Notes: generated by a model not told the origin, from the letters alone. Counted from the stretch's first letter, positions 27,702 through 36,930 are shown. The stretch is 63,847 nt of DNA from Pseudomonadota bacterium (GCA_021781835.1 JAJXWD010000015.1:1-63847), one strand, 5' to 3'. Translations and numbers: made by a program.

Positions 27702-29591
27702 TTAAATGGCGATGCGCACGCCGAGTTCGACCACGCGGTCTGATGGGATGCGGAAGAACTCGGTGGCTGGAATGGCGTTGCGGGCCATGAACAGGAACAG
27801 CCAGCGGCGGATGAAGCGGAGCTTGGGCACCGAGGCCGGCACCACCGTCTCGCGGCCCAGGAAATAGCTGGTCTGCATCGGCTTATAGTCGATGCCGTGG
27901 GCGGAAAGACCCTCGAGCGCGCGGGGCACGTCGGGGCTTTCCATGAAGCCGTAGAACAAGGTGATCCGGTAAATGCCGTGGGCCGCCTCCTCGACGCTGA
28001 CACGGCTCTCGGGCTCGGCATAAGGCACATCGAGGTTGCGCACGGTGACGAACAAGACCTGCTCGTGCAGCACCTTGTTGTGCTTGAGGTTATGCAACAG
28101 CGCGTTGGGCACGAAATCGAGATTGCCGGTCATGAAGACGGCGGTGCCGGGCACGCGCACGGTGCGCGATTGCGGCAGGCGCCCCAGGAAGGAACTGAGC
28201 GGCAGCGAATCCTGCACCCAGCGGGCCATGATGAGGCCGCGGCCGCGCTGCCAGGTGGTCATGATGACGATGATGCTGAAGCCAATGGCCAGGGGCACCC
28301 AGCCGCCCGCGAAGATTTTGAGCGAATTGGCCGAGAAGAAAGCGAAATCGGCGATGCCGATGGCGCCGAACAGCGCGATGGTGGCGGGGCGCGACCAGCC
28401 GAAACGGCGGCGATAGACGAAGGCCGCCAGCGTGTTGTCGCACAGGAAGGTGCCGGTGACCGCGATGCCGTAGGCCGAGGCCAGGGCGGCGCTGGATTTG
28501 AAGGTGAGCACCAGCAGGATCACGCCGGCGGCCAGGATCATGTTGATCTGGGGCACGTAGATCTGGCCCTGCTCGAGGGCGCTGGTGTGGCGCACCTCCA
28601 TGCGCGGCAACAGGCCAAGCTGCACGCAGGTGCGCGAAACCGTGAAGGCGCCGGTGATGACCGCCTGGCTGGCGATGACCGTGGCGGCGGTGGCCAGGAG
28701 GATCATCGGCACTTGCAGCACGTGCGGGGCCAGCTTGTAGAAGGGATTGTCGGCCGCCGAGGGGTGGGCGATGACCAGCGCGCCCTGGCCGTAATAATTG
28801 AGCAGCAGACAAGGCAGCACGAAAAACAGCCAGCTGATGCGGATGGGCTTGCGGCCGAAATGGCTCATGTCGGCGTAGAGCGCCTCGGCGCCGGTGACGG
28901 CCAGAACCACCGCGCCCAGGGTGATGAAGGCGATCTGGTCATGGTGGAGGATGAAGGCGAGGCCGAAATAGGGGTTGATGGCCTCGAGCACGAAGGGATG
29001 ATGGACGATCTGCCCCAGACCCAGAAGGCCCAGTACCAGGAACCACACCACCATGATGGGGCCAAACGCCTTGCCAACCGTGGCGGTGCCGTGTTTTTGC
29101 ACCAGAAACAGCACCACGATGACGATGAGCGCGATGGGCAGGACGAGGTGGGAGGTCTCGGGGGAGACGACCTCGATGCCCTCGACCGCCGAGAGGATGG
29201 AGATGGCCGGGGTGATCACGCCATCGCCGAAGAACAGCCCGGCGCCGATGACGCCGATCATCATCAGCACGTAGCGCGTCCGTTCGGCCCGCGCGGCCCG
29301 CGAGGCCAGCGCCATGAGCGAGAGCGTGCCGCCCTCGCCGTTATTGTCGGCGCGCATGATGAAGGTGACGTATTTGAGCGTGACGGTGATGATGAGCGCC
29401 CAGGAGATGAGCGACAGGATGCCCAGAATGTCGGGCGCGGTGAGCGGGCCGCCATTGAGATAGGCCAGGCTGGCCTGCAAGGCATAAAGCGGGCTGGTGC
29501 CGATATCGCCGTAAACCACGCCGAGGACGCCGATGAGCAGGCCAAGGCGAAGTTTTTCGGCCTGGCCGTGGACGGCGGTTGCACTGGTCAT
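27702..29591 (-). CDS. kup: Kup-type potassium uptake protein
   Basis: A 629-residue inner-membrane K+/H+ symporter. The N-terminal part holds about twelve membrane segments, starting with the family signature [16 protein letters not shown], then [15 protein letters not shown] and [17 protein letters not shown]. The last 170 residues or so form a cytosolic domain. Length fits. It converges with cca. Upstream (29592-29882) is a long gap full of palindromes that must contain its promoter. Confidence 0.96.
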   Translation of the reverse strand: MTSATAVHGQAEKLRLGLLIGVLGVVYGDIGTSPLYALQASLAYLNGGPLTAPDILGILSLISWALIITVTLKYVTFIMRADNNGEGGTLSLMALASRAARAERTRYVLMMIGVIGAGLFFGDGVITPAISILSAVEGIEVVSPETSHLVLPIALIVIVVLFLVQKHGTATVGKAFGPIMVVWFLVLGLLGLGQIVHHPFVLEAINPYFGLAFILHHDQIAFITLGAVVLAVTGAEALYADMSHFGRKPIRISWLFFVLPCLLLNYYGQGALVIAHPSAADNPFYKLAPHVLQVPMILLATAATVIASQAVITGAFTVSRTCVQLGLLPRMEVRHTSALEQGQIYVPQINMILAAGVILLVLTFKSSAALASAYGIAVTGTFLCDNTLAAFVYRRRFGWSRPATIALFGAIGIADFAFFSANSLKIFAGGWVPLAIGFSIIVIMTTWQRGRGLIMARWVQDSLPLSSFLGRLPQSRTVRVPGTAVFMTGNLDFVPNALLHNLKHNKVLHEQVLFVTVRNLDVPYAEPESRVSVEEAAHGIYRITLFYGFMESPDVPRALEGLSAHGIDYKPMQTSYFLGRETVVPASVPKLRFIRRWLFLFMARNAIPATEFFRIPSDRVVELGVRIAI

Positions 29592-29691
29592 TTATGAATT
29601 TCCTGTCACTGGAACGGGCGCTGCTGTAGCTTTTTGGCACAAAGGCGGCAAGTGCCGCTTAGGGGGCGATGGCGTTGCGGGTAAATCTAAC

Positions 29692-29769
29692 GTCTGAATC
29701 GCCCCCTAACCCATAATTTAGAGGCGGATTCAGACATAAGAGGCGATCGCGCAGCGATTCCATCTTATG
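29692..29769. repeat. Two adjoining palindromes upstream of kup
   Basis: Palindrome one, 29692-29735, pairs GTCTGAATC with GATTCAGAC. Palindrome two, 29735-29769, pairs CATAAGA with TCTTATG and has an inner CGATCGC/GCGAT pairing. They share base 29735 and sit next to repeat A copy 2. They could be another mobile repeat, a terminator for mltA read-through or a regulatory structure for kup. Confidence 0.6.
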
Positions 29770-29782
29770 TCATCCGGCTCCA

Positions 29783-29886
29783 GATCAGTATTGGTTTGGA
29801 TTGAGTCGACAGACGTAAGCTAAACCAATGAAATTGATCGTTAAAATATGACTGGAGCGGGTGCGTCATAACGCATCCCGCTCTAG
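29783..29886 (-). repeat. Dispersed repeat family A, copy 2
   Basis: Inverted copy of the element at 3735 and 43371. Its first hairpin is complete here: AGAGCGGG..GCGT pairs with ACGC..CCCGCTC. The ATTGGTTT/AAACCAAT inverted repeat is also present. The TAG stop codon of mltA (29883-29885, minus strand) lies inside the end of the repeat. Confidence 0.85.
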
Positions 29887-31004
29887 GGGGCGGGCGGGGC
29901 GCCGGCCGTGGGGTTGGGCAGCAACATGTAAAGCTGGCCAGGTTCGCGCATGATGCCGGCGGTGGTTTCGGCGTCTGGTCCGGCGCCGAAGAACAGGTCG
30001 GCCTTGGCATCGCCCGTGATGCCGCCGCCCGTGTCTTGCGCGATGGCGAGGCGCTGGATGGGGGCGTTGGTTACCGGGTCCGTGGTGGTGAGGAAGACCG
30101 GCGTGCCGAGCGGAATGACCGATTTATCGACCGCCAGGGAGCGCCCGGCGGTGAGCGGAACGCCGAGCGTGCCGGGGGCGCCTTCGTCATCGGGGAGCGG
30201 GCCGAGGGGGCGCAGGAACACGTAATTGGCGTTTTGTTCCATCAGGGCCTGGGCCTGGGCGGGGTTGGCGTGAAGCCAGGCCGCGATGCTCTGGAAACTG
30301 ACCTGGTCGGGGGTGAGGTCGCCATTTTGCACCAGAAGCCGGCCGATGGGGGTGTAGGGCTGGCCGTTATCGCCATCGAACCCGACGCGCAGGGTGGTGC
30401 CGTTGGCCAGCAGGATGCGCCCGGAGCCCTGGATTTGCAGCATGAAGGCATCGACCGGGTTGGTGAGATAGGCGGTGGCCGGGGTTTTGCGGGTGAGCGC
30501 GCCATGGTCGATGGCGATGCGCGGCAGGGCGGCGAGGGCGGCATCGGCCGGTTTGGCGTACAGGGGCACGTTATAGCCGGGGCGCTGGTTTTTGGCGCCG
30601 GGATATTCGGGCTCGAAATAGCCGGTGATGAGCGCCTGGCCCGGCAGGGCGTAGGCGGTGAAATCGGCTTCGAAGAATTGGCGGGCGGCGGTTTCGTCGT
30701 TGGGGGCGATGGCCTGGGCGGCGGCGCAGACGGCCTGCCACTGCCCGGCCTGGCCGGCGGCCGACTGGGCGAGGCCGGTGCCGCCGAGCGAGGTGTCGGG
30801 GGGCATCTGGCCGATGGTCTTGCAGCCCAGCACGAAGGCCTGGAGGGCCTTGGCGGTGTTGTCCTGCGCCCAGCCGGGCAGGGCGGCGACGGCGAGGCTC
30901 TGGCCGGGCGGCGCGCCGGGCAGGGCGGCGAGCGGCGAAGGCGGGCCCAGGGGCGCGCAAGCGGTGGCGGCGAAAACGAGCAGGAGGGCGAGCGGGCGGC
31001 GCAT
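29883..31004 (-). CDS. mltA: Membrane-bound lytic murein transglycosylase A (MltA/3D domain)
   Basis: A 373-residue peptidoglycan lytic transglycosylase. The signal ends in VFAATAC, a lipobox, so it is probably an outer-membrane lipoprotein. The MltA beta-barrel core carries ALITGYFEPEYPG and MLQIQGSGRILLANG. The 3D domain ends with AQDTGGGITGDAKADLFFG, which holds the expected catalytic Asp. The ATG at 31004 is preferred; a GTG at 31010 overlapping the upstream stop is possible. The stop codon is supplied by repeat A copy 2. It is coupled to the Tim44-like gene upstream. Confidence 0.92.
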   Translation of the reverse strand: MRRPLALLLVFAATACAPLGPPSPLAALPGAPPGQSLAVAALPGWAQDNTAKALQAFVLGCKTIGQMPPDTSLGGTGLAQSAAGQAGQWQAVCAAAQAIAPNDETAARQFFEADFTAYALPGQALITGYFEPEYPGAKNQRPGYNVPLYAKPADAALAALPRIAIDHGALTRKTPATAYLTNPVDAFMLQIQGSGRILLANGTTLRVGFDGDNGQPYTPIGRLLVQNGDLTPDQVSFQSIAAWLHANPAQAQALMEQNANYVFLRPLGPLPDDEGAPGTLGVPLTAGRSLAVDKSVIPLGTPVFLTTTDPVTNAPIQRLAIAQDTGGGITGDAKADLFFGAGPDAETTAGIMREPGQLYMLLPNPTAGAPPAP

Positions 31005-31006
31005 GT

Positions 31007-31678
31007 TCACCCCATGCGTGTGGCGGCGAGGCGCCAGGTGGGAGCGGGGGATTTGAGGTCGTGCTCGAAGGTCCAGAGGTCGGTGATTTCGGTCACGGCC
31101 TCGCTGCCCTGGAGCGGGGTGCCGGTGGCGTCGAGCGTGACATTGACCTGGTCGGAGACGAAGCGGACCACCACGGCGGCGAGGTCTCCGGCGAGCTGGG
31201 CGTCCTCGATGGCGGCGGTGAGGATGGCTTTGATCTCGGTGCGGTGGCGCTCATGCGCGGCCTCGCGCGCGGCGATGGCGGCCGCGAAGGTTTGGTAGAC
31301 ATGCTCGGCCAGCAGGGGCTTGAGGGCCGCGCGGTCGCCGGCGGCGAAGCCGGTGACGATGGCGCGGAACGAGGCCTCGGCCTGGGCGAGGAAGACCGGC
31401 GGGTCGAAATGCGGGTCGCGGTTGACGATCTGCATGAGTTTGGCGCCGAGCGGGGAGCGCGGGTCGGGCACGGCGCGGCCGGCGGGCTGGGAGGGCTCGC
31501 CCTCGATCACCGGGCCGGGCGGGCGGGCTTGCTGGGGCAGAGGCGGGCGCTCGAACCCGACCCGGCGGCCGAGCACGCCGCGCAGGCGCAGCACCAGAAA
31601 CAGCGCGATGCCCGCGAACAGGACCAGGGCGATGGGAAATCCGCCCATCGATTGAAATGCACCTGACGGCAAGGTCAA
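31007..31678 (-). CDS. Tim44-like domain membrane protein
   Basis: A 223-residue protein with one N-terminal membrane segment (IALVLFAGIALFLVLRL), a basic/Pro-rich linker and a C-terminal Tim44-like (TimA) domain that ends with VTEITDLWTFEHDL. Alphaproteobacteria commonly have such a protein next to mltA. The mitochondrial relative helps protein import; the bacterial role is not settled. Start could be 31678 or the in-frame ATG that gives MGGFPIALV. It diverges from the histidine phosphatase gene. Confidence 0.85.
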   Translation of the reverse strand: MTLPSGAFQSMGGFPIALVLFAGIALFLVLRLRGVLGRRVGFERPPLPQQARPPGPVIEGEPSQPAGRAVPDPRSPLGAKLMQIVNRDPHFDPPVFLAQAEASFRAIVTGFAAGDRAALKPLLAEHVYQTFAAAIAAREAAHERHRTEIKAILTAAIEDAQLAGDLAAVVVRFVSDQVNVTLDATGTPLQGSEAVTEITDLWTFEHDLKSPAPTWRLAATRMG

Positions 31679-31759
31679 CCTCGATTGCGTTGCATACGGG
31701 CGACAGGCTTAAATGAAAGCGCGGCGTTGATCCAGAAGGGTGTGCGCCGGTGGGGATAA

Positions 31760-32353
31760 ATGACCGCGCGGCGCCTGGGCCGCGCGCTGGATGTTGGGGC
31801 GAACATGTATCTGCTGCGCCATGGGCAAAGCTATTTCAATCTGCATTTCACCGAAACGCGGCGCGATCCCGGGATCGAGGACCCGGAGCTGACGGCGCTG
31901 GGCCATGAGCAGGCGCGCGCGGCGGCGGCGGCGCTGGCGCGCCGCGAGATCACGCGCATCATCGTCTCGCCTTACACGCGCGCCTTGCAGACGGTGGCGC
32001 CGTTCGCGGGGCGCGGGGTGCCGGTGGAGGTGTGGCCCGGCGTGCGCGAGCGCACCGCCTTCGCGTGCGATGTGGGGTCGCGCCCCGATGAGCTGGCGGC
32101 GCGGTTTCCGCACTACAGCTTCGGCCATTTGCCCGCCCGCTGGTGGCATGACGAGGTGGAAAGCGAGGCCGAGACCGTGGCGCGCGCCGCGCTTTTCCGG
32201 GCCGCCATGCGGGAGGCGGACCATGAGACCACGCTGCTGGTGAGCCATTGGGGGTTTATTTTGGCGCTGACCGGCATTTCGGTGATGAACGGCATGTTTA
32301 TTGAGTATGATCTGGCGAGCGCGCCGCCCGATGAGCTGGTGTGGCGCCCGTGA
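31760..32353 (+). CDS. Histidine phosphatase (phosphoglycerate mutase-like)
   Basis: A 197-residue protein of the branch-1 histidine acid phosphatase superfamily. The catalytic motif is LLRHGQSYFN; ELTALGHEQARAAA and the second histidine in LLVSHWGF are in place. The start at 31760 has GGTGGGG upstream; an internal ATG at 31805 giving MYLLRHGQS would also make a complete domain and may be the true start. Substrate is unknown. The next gene begins inside its stop codon (GTGA), so it heads a three-gene operon. Confidence 0.85.
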   Translation: MTARRLGRALDVGANMYLLRHGQSYFNLHFTETRRDPGIEDPELTALGHEQARAAAAALARREITRIIVSPYTRALQTVAPFAGRGVPVEVWPGVRERTAFACDVGSRPDELAARFPHYSFGHLPARWWHDEVESEAETVARAALFRAAMREADHETTLLVSHWGFILALTGISVMNGMFIEYDLASAPPDELVWRP

Positions 32354-33117
32354 GCGCGCTGCTGGGCGCCGATGAGCCCGCGCCGGTGGAGCTGCTGCGC
32401 GCGGAGGGGGCCAGCCCGTTTTTGCTCACCGCCGACCATGCGGGGCGGCTGATTCCGCGCGCGCTGGGGGATTTGGGCGTGACGGCGGCGGAGCGGGCGC
32501 GCCATATCGGCTGGGATATCGGCATTGCCGGGGTGACGCGGCGGCTCTCGGCGGCGCTGGATGCGGCCGCCGTGCTGCAGCGTTATTCGCGGCTGGTGAT
32601 CGACTGCAACCGCAAGCCCGGCATGGGCAGCGCCTTTGTGACGCTGAGCGAGGCAACCAGGGTGCCGGGCAATGAGGGGCTGGACGAGCCGGCCAAGGCG
32701 GCCAGGGTGGCGGAGATTTTCGCGCCGTATCATGACGCCATAGAGCGGCTGATCGAGGCCCGGGCGCGGACGGTTTATGTGGCCATGCACAGTTTCACGC
32801 CCATCTATCTGGACCGCGCGCGCCCGATGCATGTGGCCGTGCTCTATAACCGCAAGCCGCGCTTTGCGAAGCTTTTGGCCGGGCTGCTGCGCGCCGAGGC
32901 CGGGCTTGTGGTGGGTGAGAACGCGCCCTACCAATTGGGCGATGACACGGATTACGGCGTGCCGGCGCATGCCGAGGCGCGCGGGCTGGAATGTGTGGAG
33001 ATCGAGATCCGGCAGGATCTGATCGCGCGGGAGGACGGCCAGGCGGAATGGGCGGCGCGGCTGGCGCGGCTGCTGCCCCGGGCGCTGGCGGCGCTGGACG
33101 AACAGGCGGAGGCGTGA
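32350..33117 (+). CDS. N-formylglutamate amidohydrolase family protein
   Basis: A 255-residue protein beginning at GTG 32350, which overlaps the previous stop by 4 nt; GTG 32341 is the alternative. Family motifs include LLTADHAGRLIP (metal-site His), RYSRLVIDCNRKPG, VAMHSFTPIY and a C-terminal GLECVEIEIRQDLI. The family hydrolyses N-formylglutamate in histidine breakdown, but there are no hut genes nearby, so another amide substrate is likely here. Confidence 0.85.
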   Translation: MSALLGADEPAPVELLRAEGASPFLLTADHAGRLIPRALGDLGVTAAERARHIGWDIGIAGVTRRLSAALDAAAVLQRYSRLVIDCNRKPGMGSAFVTLSEATRVPGNEGLDEPAKAARVAEIFAPYHDAIERLIEARARTVYVAMHSFTPIYLDRARPMHVAVLYNRKPRFAKLLAGLLRAEAGLVVGENAPYQLGDDTDYGVPAHAEARGLECVEIEIRQDLIAREDGQAEWAARLARLLPRALAALDEQAEA

Positions 33118-33119
33118 CG

Positions 33120-35663
33120 ATGGCGAAAGGCGGGGCGCGCGGCGGCAAGCCGGGCAAGGCCGGGGGCAGCGCGGACCCGCGCGGGCGGCTTTGTTTCATC
33201 GACCGGATCGACGAGGCCGGGGTGGGCGGCTGGGCGGTGGATTTTGACGCGCTGGCCGCCAGCCTGAAGCTGAGGGTGATGGTGGATGGGGTGATCGAGG
33301 ATGTGCTCACCTGCGACCTGCACCGCGAGGATGCCAGGCTGATCAACCTGCATAATGACCGGATCGGGTTTTATTATAACATCCCCGACCGCTACCGCGA
33401 CGGGAGCCGCCATGTGCTGAGCTTCGCCGCGCTCGATGGCGGGGAGGTGGCGCTGTCTTCGCGCAATGGGGCGATGGCGGGGTTGAATTTCTGCCTCAGC
33501 AAGCCGGTGCGGGTGGAGGCCGTGGTGGATGGCATGATCGACGGGCTGATCCAGGGCTGGGTGATGCGCGTGGATGAGCGCGCCGGCACCCGCACGGGGG
33601 GCGCGAGGATTTTGGTGACCGTGGATGGCCAGCCCGTGGCCGAGCTGGTGGCCGACCAGTACCGCGCCGATGTGGCCGCCGGGGTGGGCGGCGATGCCGT
33701 GTGCGGGTTTCAATACGCGCCGCCGCCCGAATTGCAGCGCCGGCGGCGCGCGAGCTTCAGGTTTTTCACCCTGCCCGACCGCCAGGAGCTGAAGGGCAGC
33801 CCGCTCGAGATCATCTATCCCGACGAGGCGGGGCGCGAGAAGATCGAGCAGATGATGGAGCGGGCGAACGAGCTGTTTGCCTTTGCCTACAGGCTGCGCA
33901 AGGATTTGCAGGCCGCGCTGCCGCGCGCGCGCTATCTGCTGGCCGATTACCGGCGCTGGGCGGCGGAGTCCGACCCGCTCGCCCTGCCCCGCGCCGTGGC
34001 GCGCTATGGCGCCCTGCCCGCGCCCGCGCCGCTGGTGTCGATCATTTGCCCGGTATATCGCCCCGAGATCGGGGCGTTTTTGGCGATGGTGGATTCGGTG
34101 CGCGCGCAGAGCCACCCGAACTGGGAGCTGGTGCTGGTGGACGATGCCGGCGGCGATGAACGCCTGAGCCGGACGATGGCGGAGCTGGCGGCCGGGGAGG
34201 CGCGGATCAGGCTGGTGACGCGGGAGGAAAATGGCGGCATCGCCCGGGCGAGCCAGGACGGGCTGGCCGCGGCCAGGGGGGCGTTTGTGGCGTTTCTCGA
34301 CCATGACGACATGCTGGCGCCCGTGGCGCTGGAGGTGATGCTGCGGGCGCAGCACGCCACGGGGGCGCGGCTGCTTTACTCGGACGAGGACAAGATGGAG
34401 CGCGGGGGCGCGCGGAGCGAGCCGCATTTCAAGCCTGATTTCAATTACCGGCGGCTGCTGGAGCTGAATTATATCTGCCATCTGGTGATGGTGGAGGCGG
34501 AGCTGGCGCGCGCGGCGGGCGGGTTTGACCCGGCTTTCGACGGCGCGCAGGACCATGATTTCTTGCTCAGGATCGCCGAGCGCGCGGGGCCTGGGGACAT
34601 TCATCATGTGCCGGAAATTCTCTACCACTGGCGCAAAAGCGGGGCTTCGACGGCGGCGGCCGGGAGCGCGGCCAAGCCCCGGGCCGCGGGCGCGGGCGTG
34701 GGCGCGGTGGCCGCGCATCTGGCGCGGCGCGGGCTGGCGGCCGAGGTGAGCAGCCGCCAGGGCATGACCTGCTACGAGGTGCGCTGGCGGGTGGAGGCGA
34801 AGCGGCGCAAGGAACACAAGGTTTCGATCCTGATCCCGTTCAGGGATCATGTCGGGATGACCGCCGCGTGCGTGGCGGCGGTGCGGCGCTGGACCAGGGA
34901 TGTGAGCTACGAGATCATTTTGCTCGACAACTGGTCGACCAGCGCGGAGGCGGAACAATTTTGCGCGGCCCAGGCCAATATGGAGGATACCAGGGTTATC
35001 CGCATCGCCGAGCCGTTCAATTATTCGCGGATCAATAACATTGGCGCGCGGGCGGCGGCGGGGGCGTTTTTGCTGCTGCTGAATAACGACGTGTTTGTGA
35101 GCGACGAGGCATGGCTGGCGCGGTTGATGGATGAGGCGCTGGTGGATGAGCGCGTGGGCGCGGTGGGGGCGAAGCTGCTTTATCCCAACGGCACCGTGCA
35201 GCATGCCGGCGTGGTGCTGGGGGTGGGCGGCGTGGCCGACCATGCCTTTCGGGCCATAGCGGGCGACGCGCCGGGCTATATGATGAATGCCTGGACGGCG
35301 CAGGAGGTTTCGGCCGTGACCGGCGCCTGCATGCTGGTGCGCAAGGCGGCTTTCGAGGCGGTGGGCGGGCTTGATGAGGAAGAGCTGAGCATTGCCTTCA
35401 ACGATGTTGATTTATGCGTGAAGCTGCGCGAGGCCGGGTGGAAGATTGTGTTTGCCCCGGGCTGCGTGGCCGAGCACCGGGAAAGCATGAGCCGGGGCGA
35501 TGATTTCGACGATGCCAAGATTGCCCGGTTTATGCTGGAGAACGAGGTGATGCGGAGCCGGTATCCGGCGCGCCTGGCGCGCGACCCGTTTTACAGCCCG
35601 CATTTTTCACGCGAGGGCGGGGTTTACCGGGAATTGCGCGTGGTGCGCCCAGACGAGGGATAG
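33120..35663 (+). CDS. Large glycosyltransferase with two GT2 domains
   Basis: An 847-residue protein. Residues 20-225 look like two beta-rich modules with no known name. A first GT2 (GT-A) domain starts at about 304 (PLVSIICPVYRPEIG) and has DHDD at 394-397. A second GT2 domain starts at about 567 (KVSILIPFRDHVGM) and has LLNNDVF later. No membrane segment is seen. Such tandem GT2 proteins build surface polysaccharide or O-antigen. The ATG at 33120 follows the previous stop by 2 nt. It is the last host-type gene before the phage region. Confidence 0.88.
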   Translation: MAKGGARGGKPGKAGGSADPRGRLCFIDRIDEAGVGGWAVDFDALAASLKLRVMVDGVIEDVLTCDLHREDARLINLHNDRIGFYYNIPDRYRDGSRHVLSFAALDGGEVALSSRNGAMAGLNFCLSKPVRVEAVVDGMIDGLIQGWVMRVDERAGTRTGGARILVTVDGQPVAELVADQYRADVAAGVGGDAVCGFQYAPPPELQRRRRASFRFFTLPDRQELKGSPLEIIYPDEAGREKIEQMMERANELFAFAYRLRKDLQAALPRARYLLADYRRWAAESDPLALPRAVARYGALPAPAPLVSIICPVYRPEIGAFLAMVDSVRAQSHPNWELVLVDDAGGDERLSRTMAELAAGEARIRLVTREENGGIARASQDGLAAARGAFVAFLDHDDMLAPVALEVMLRAQHATGARLLYSDEDKMERGGARSEPHFKPDFNYRRLLELNYICHLVMVEAELARAAGGFDPAFDGAQDHDFLLRIAERAGPGDIHHVPEILYHWRKSGASTAAAGSAAKPRAAGAGVGAVAAHLARRGLAAEVSSRQGMTCYEVRWRVEAKRRKEHKVSILIPFRDHVGMTAACVAAVRRWTRDVSYEIILLDNWSTSAEAEQFCAAQANMEDTRVIRIAEPFNYSRINNIGARAAAGAFLLLLNNDVFVSDEAWLARLMDEALVDERVGAVGAKLLYPNGTVQHAGVVLGVGGVADHAFRAIAGDAPGYMMNAWTAQEVSAVTGACMLVRKAAFEAVGGLDEEELSIAFNDVDLCVKLREAGWKIVFAPGCVAEHRESMSRGDDFDDAKIARFMLENEVMRSRYPARLARDPFYSPHFSREGGVYRELRVVRPDEG

Positions 35664-35688
35664 AGCGAGGACGCTTGTCTGGCCCGCC

Positions 35689-36021
35689 TCAGGTCCGGGC
35701 CAGGCGCCTGGCGGTTTGCAGGAGGATGCGCCGGTCTTCGGCGGAGCTGGCGCGGTAGAGGCGGATGAGGGCCAGCTCATCGCCTTGCAGGGAGCCGGTT
35801 TCGCCCGAGACCAGATAACCGAGAGAGGTGTTGAGCAGCTTGGCGATGCGCTCCATGTTTTCGCGCACCTGGCCGGCGCGGTCGGTTTCCCATTGCGCGA
35901 TCGCGGAGCGTGAGACGCCGAGTTGGGCGGCGAACTCGCCCTGGGTCATGTTGGCGGCGAGGCGCAGCGCCCGGATGCGTGCGCCTGTGGTTTCGGCGGC
36001 GGGCTGGTTTTTGGGCGGCAT
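35689..36021 (-). CDS. XRE-family repressor (phage cI-like)
   Basis: A 110-residue DNA-binding protein. The HTH is at about residues 25-50 (TQGEFAAQLGVSRSAIAQWE), and the C-terminus has a short helical dimer-type region. There is no LexA-like peptidase domain, so RecA-triggered self-cleavage is not expected. It diverges from the phage early genes. The 106-bp gap has a TTGACA promoter overlapped by palindromes, so it probably controls that promoter and itself. It marks the left edge of the phage region. Confidence 0.85.
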   Translation of the reverse strand: MPPKNQPAAETTGARIRALRLAANMTQGEFAAQLGVSRSAIAQWETDRAGQVRENMERIAKLLNTSLGYLVSGETGSLQGDELALIRLYRASSAEDRRILLQTARRLART

Positions 36022-36127
36022 GGGCGTGTTTTAACATGGGCGTGGGCAAACGCAATGTTAGTATTGCTTGACATAATGAGGTTAGTAAAACTAACAATCT
36101 AGCATCGGCAACGAGGCTGGAGAGGCA
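36022..36127 (+). promoter_or_regulatory. Divergent promoter with candidate repressor operators
   Basis: A -35 TTGACA lies at 36068-36073, with a TAACAA -10-like box about 18 nt later at 36092-36097. A perfect inverted repeat GTTAGTAAAACTAAC at 36081-36095 covers the spacer and -10. A second symmetrical site, CAATGTTAGTATTG, is at 36053-36066, and TGTTTTAACA is at 36027-36036. The half-site TTAG/CTAA is shared, as expected for one repressor binding several operators. Confidence 0.7.
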
Positions 36128-36415
36128 ATGGCACAGGCGAGGCAATGGTCGGCGGTGGCGGACCGGGTGATTTGCGACATGCGCGCGGGCGGGGAGACTT
36201 GGGCGGCGATCGGGCGGGCGCTGGGGCTTTCGCGCAGCACGGTGATCGAACGCGGGCGGCGGTTGCGCGCCGTGGCGCCGCCACCCCGCGTGACGCTGAA
36301 AAACGAGGACGAAGAAATGCTGAAGGACCCGAACCGCCCGGCTTTGCGCGCGGGCCACCCTTTGACCTGGGGATTATTGACCGGCGAGGCTTTTCCGGAA
36401 GGGGAACTTAAATGA
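36128..36415 (+). CDS. Small HTH protein, phage early gene
   Basis: A 95-residue protein with an N-terminal HTH: the segment ETWAAIGRALGLSRSTVIER resembles GcrA- or sigma-like winged helices. The C-terminal 35 residues are Pro/Glu-rich (LKNEDEEMLKDPNRP). Start at 36128 follows GGAGAGG. It overlaps the next gene by 4 nt. It could be a phage transcription activator or, given its place ahead of TerL, a small terminase subunit. Confidence 0.7.
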   Translation: MAQARQWSAVADRVICDMRAGGETWAAIGRALGLSRSTVIERGRRLRAVAPPPRVTLKNEDEEMLKDPNRPALRAGHPLTWGLLTGEAFPEGELK

Positions 36416-36897
36416 ACAAAATGGCAACAAGCTTGCCCGCGGGGCAGAATATGGGGTCGGGCGCGCGGGAAAGCGGGGGCGTGCGGCCGGTGGTGATGAG
36501 CGGGGAGGAGCTGGTGGCGCGGCTGGAGGCGGCGGGCGCCACGCTGCTCGCCCTGCCCGCGCGCGGTTATTCGACCCGGCTGCGCACCATGCATTTCGAT
36601 GTGGTGCATACGGCGCTGGATGCTTATGGCTGGCAGGCGCCCGCCCTGCGCCCGCCAATGCCGGGGGCGGCGGCGATCAGCGATATGGATGAGGTGTTTT
36701 CGTGGCTGGGGTTGATTCCGGAACAAAAATATTTGTTGCGGCGGATTGTGGGCGCGCGGGCGCTGGTGCACCCGCTGACGGGGCGGCACTTGTTTGCCTG
36801 GCGCAAGCTTGGCGCGCTGTTGGGGGCTGATCATAAATCCGTGCAGAGATGGCATGGGCAGGGGCTGGAGATTTTGCGCGCGCGGCTGGCCGGATGA
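36412..36897 (+). CDS. DUF6362-like phage protein with C-terminal HTH
   Basis: A 161-residue protein. The middle (SGEELVARLEAAGATLLALP) and the C-terminal WRKLGALLGADHKSVQRWHG give a DUF6362-like pattern with a likely DNA-binding helix pair at the end. It is coupled to the gene before it by a 4-nt overlap. Proteins of this kind lie upstream of terminase in related prophages. It is the other candidate for small terminase or a late regulator; nothing in the sequence separates the two. Confidence 0.7.
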   Translation: MNKMATSLPAGQNMGSGARESGGVRPVVMSGEELVARLEAAGATLLALPARGYSTRLRTMHFDVVHTALDAYGWQAPALRPPMPGAAAISDMDEVFSWLGLIPEQKYLLRRIVGARALVHPLTGRHLFAWRKLGALLGADHKSVQRWHGQGLEILRARLAG

Positions 36898-36917
36898 AGG
36901 GAGGTGAAAATAAAATC

Positions 36918-36930
36918 TAACATCGTGTTA
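36918..36930. promoter_or_regulatory. Candidate repressor operator downstream of the early genes
   Basis: The palindrome TAACATCGTGTTA. It resembles the TTAACA-type symmetry near the repressor promoter, so it may be a second target of the XRE repressor, here controlling the late operon that starts with terL. Confidence 0.45.

Noticed and set aside
35664-35688. Possible attachment site at the host/phage junction
   Set aside because: No tRNA, no direct repeat partner and no integrase are visible, so an att site cannot be supported from this window.
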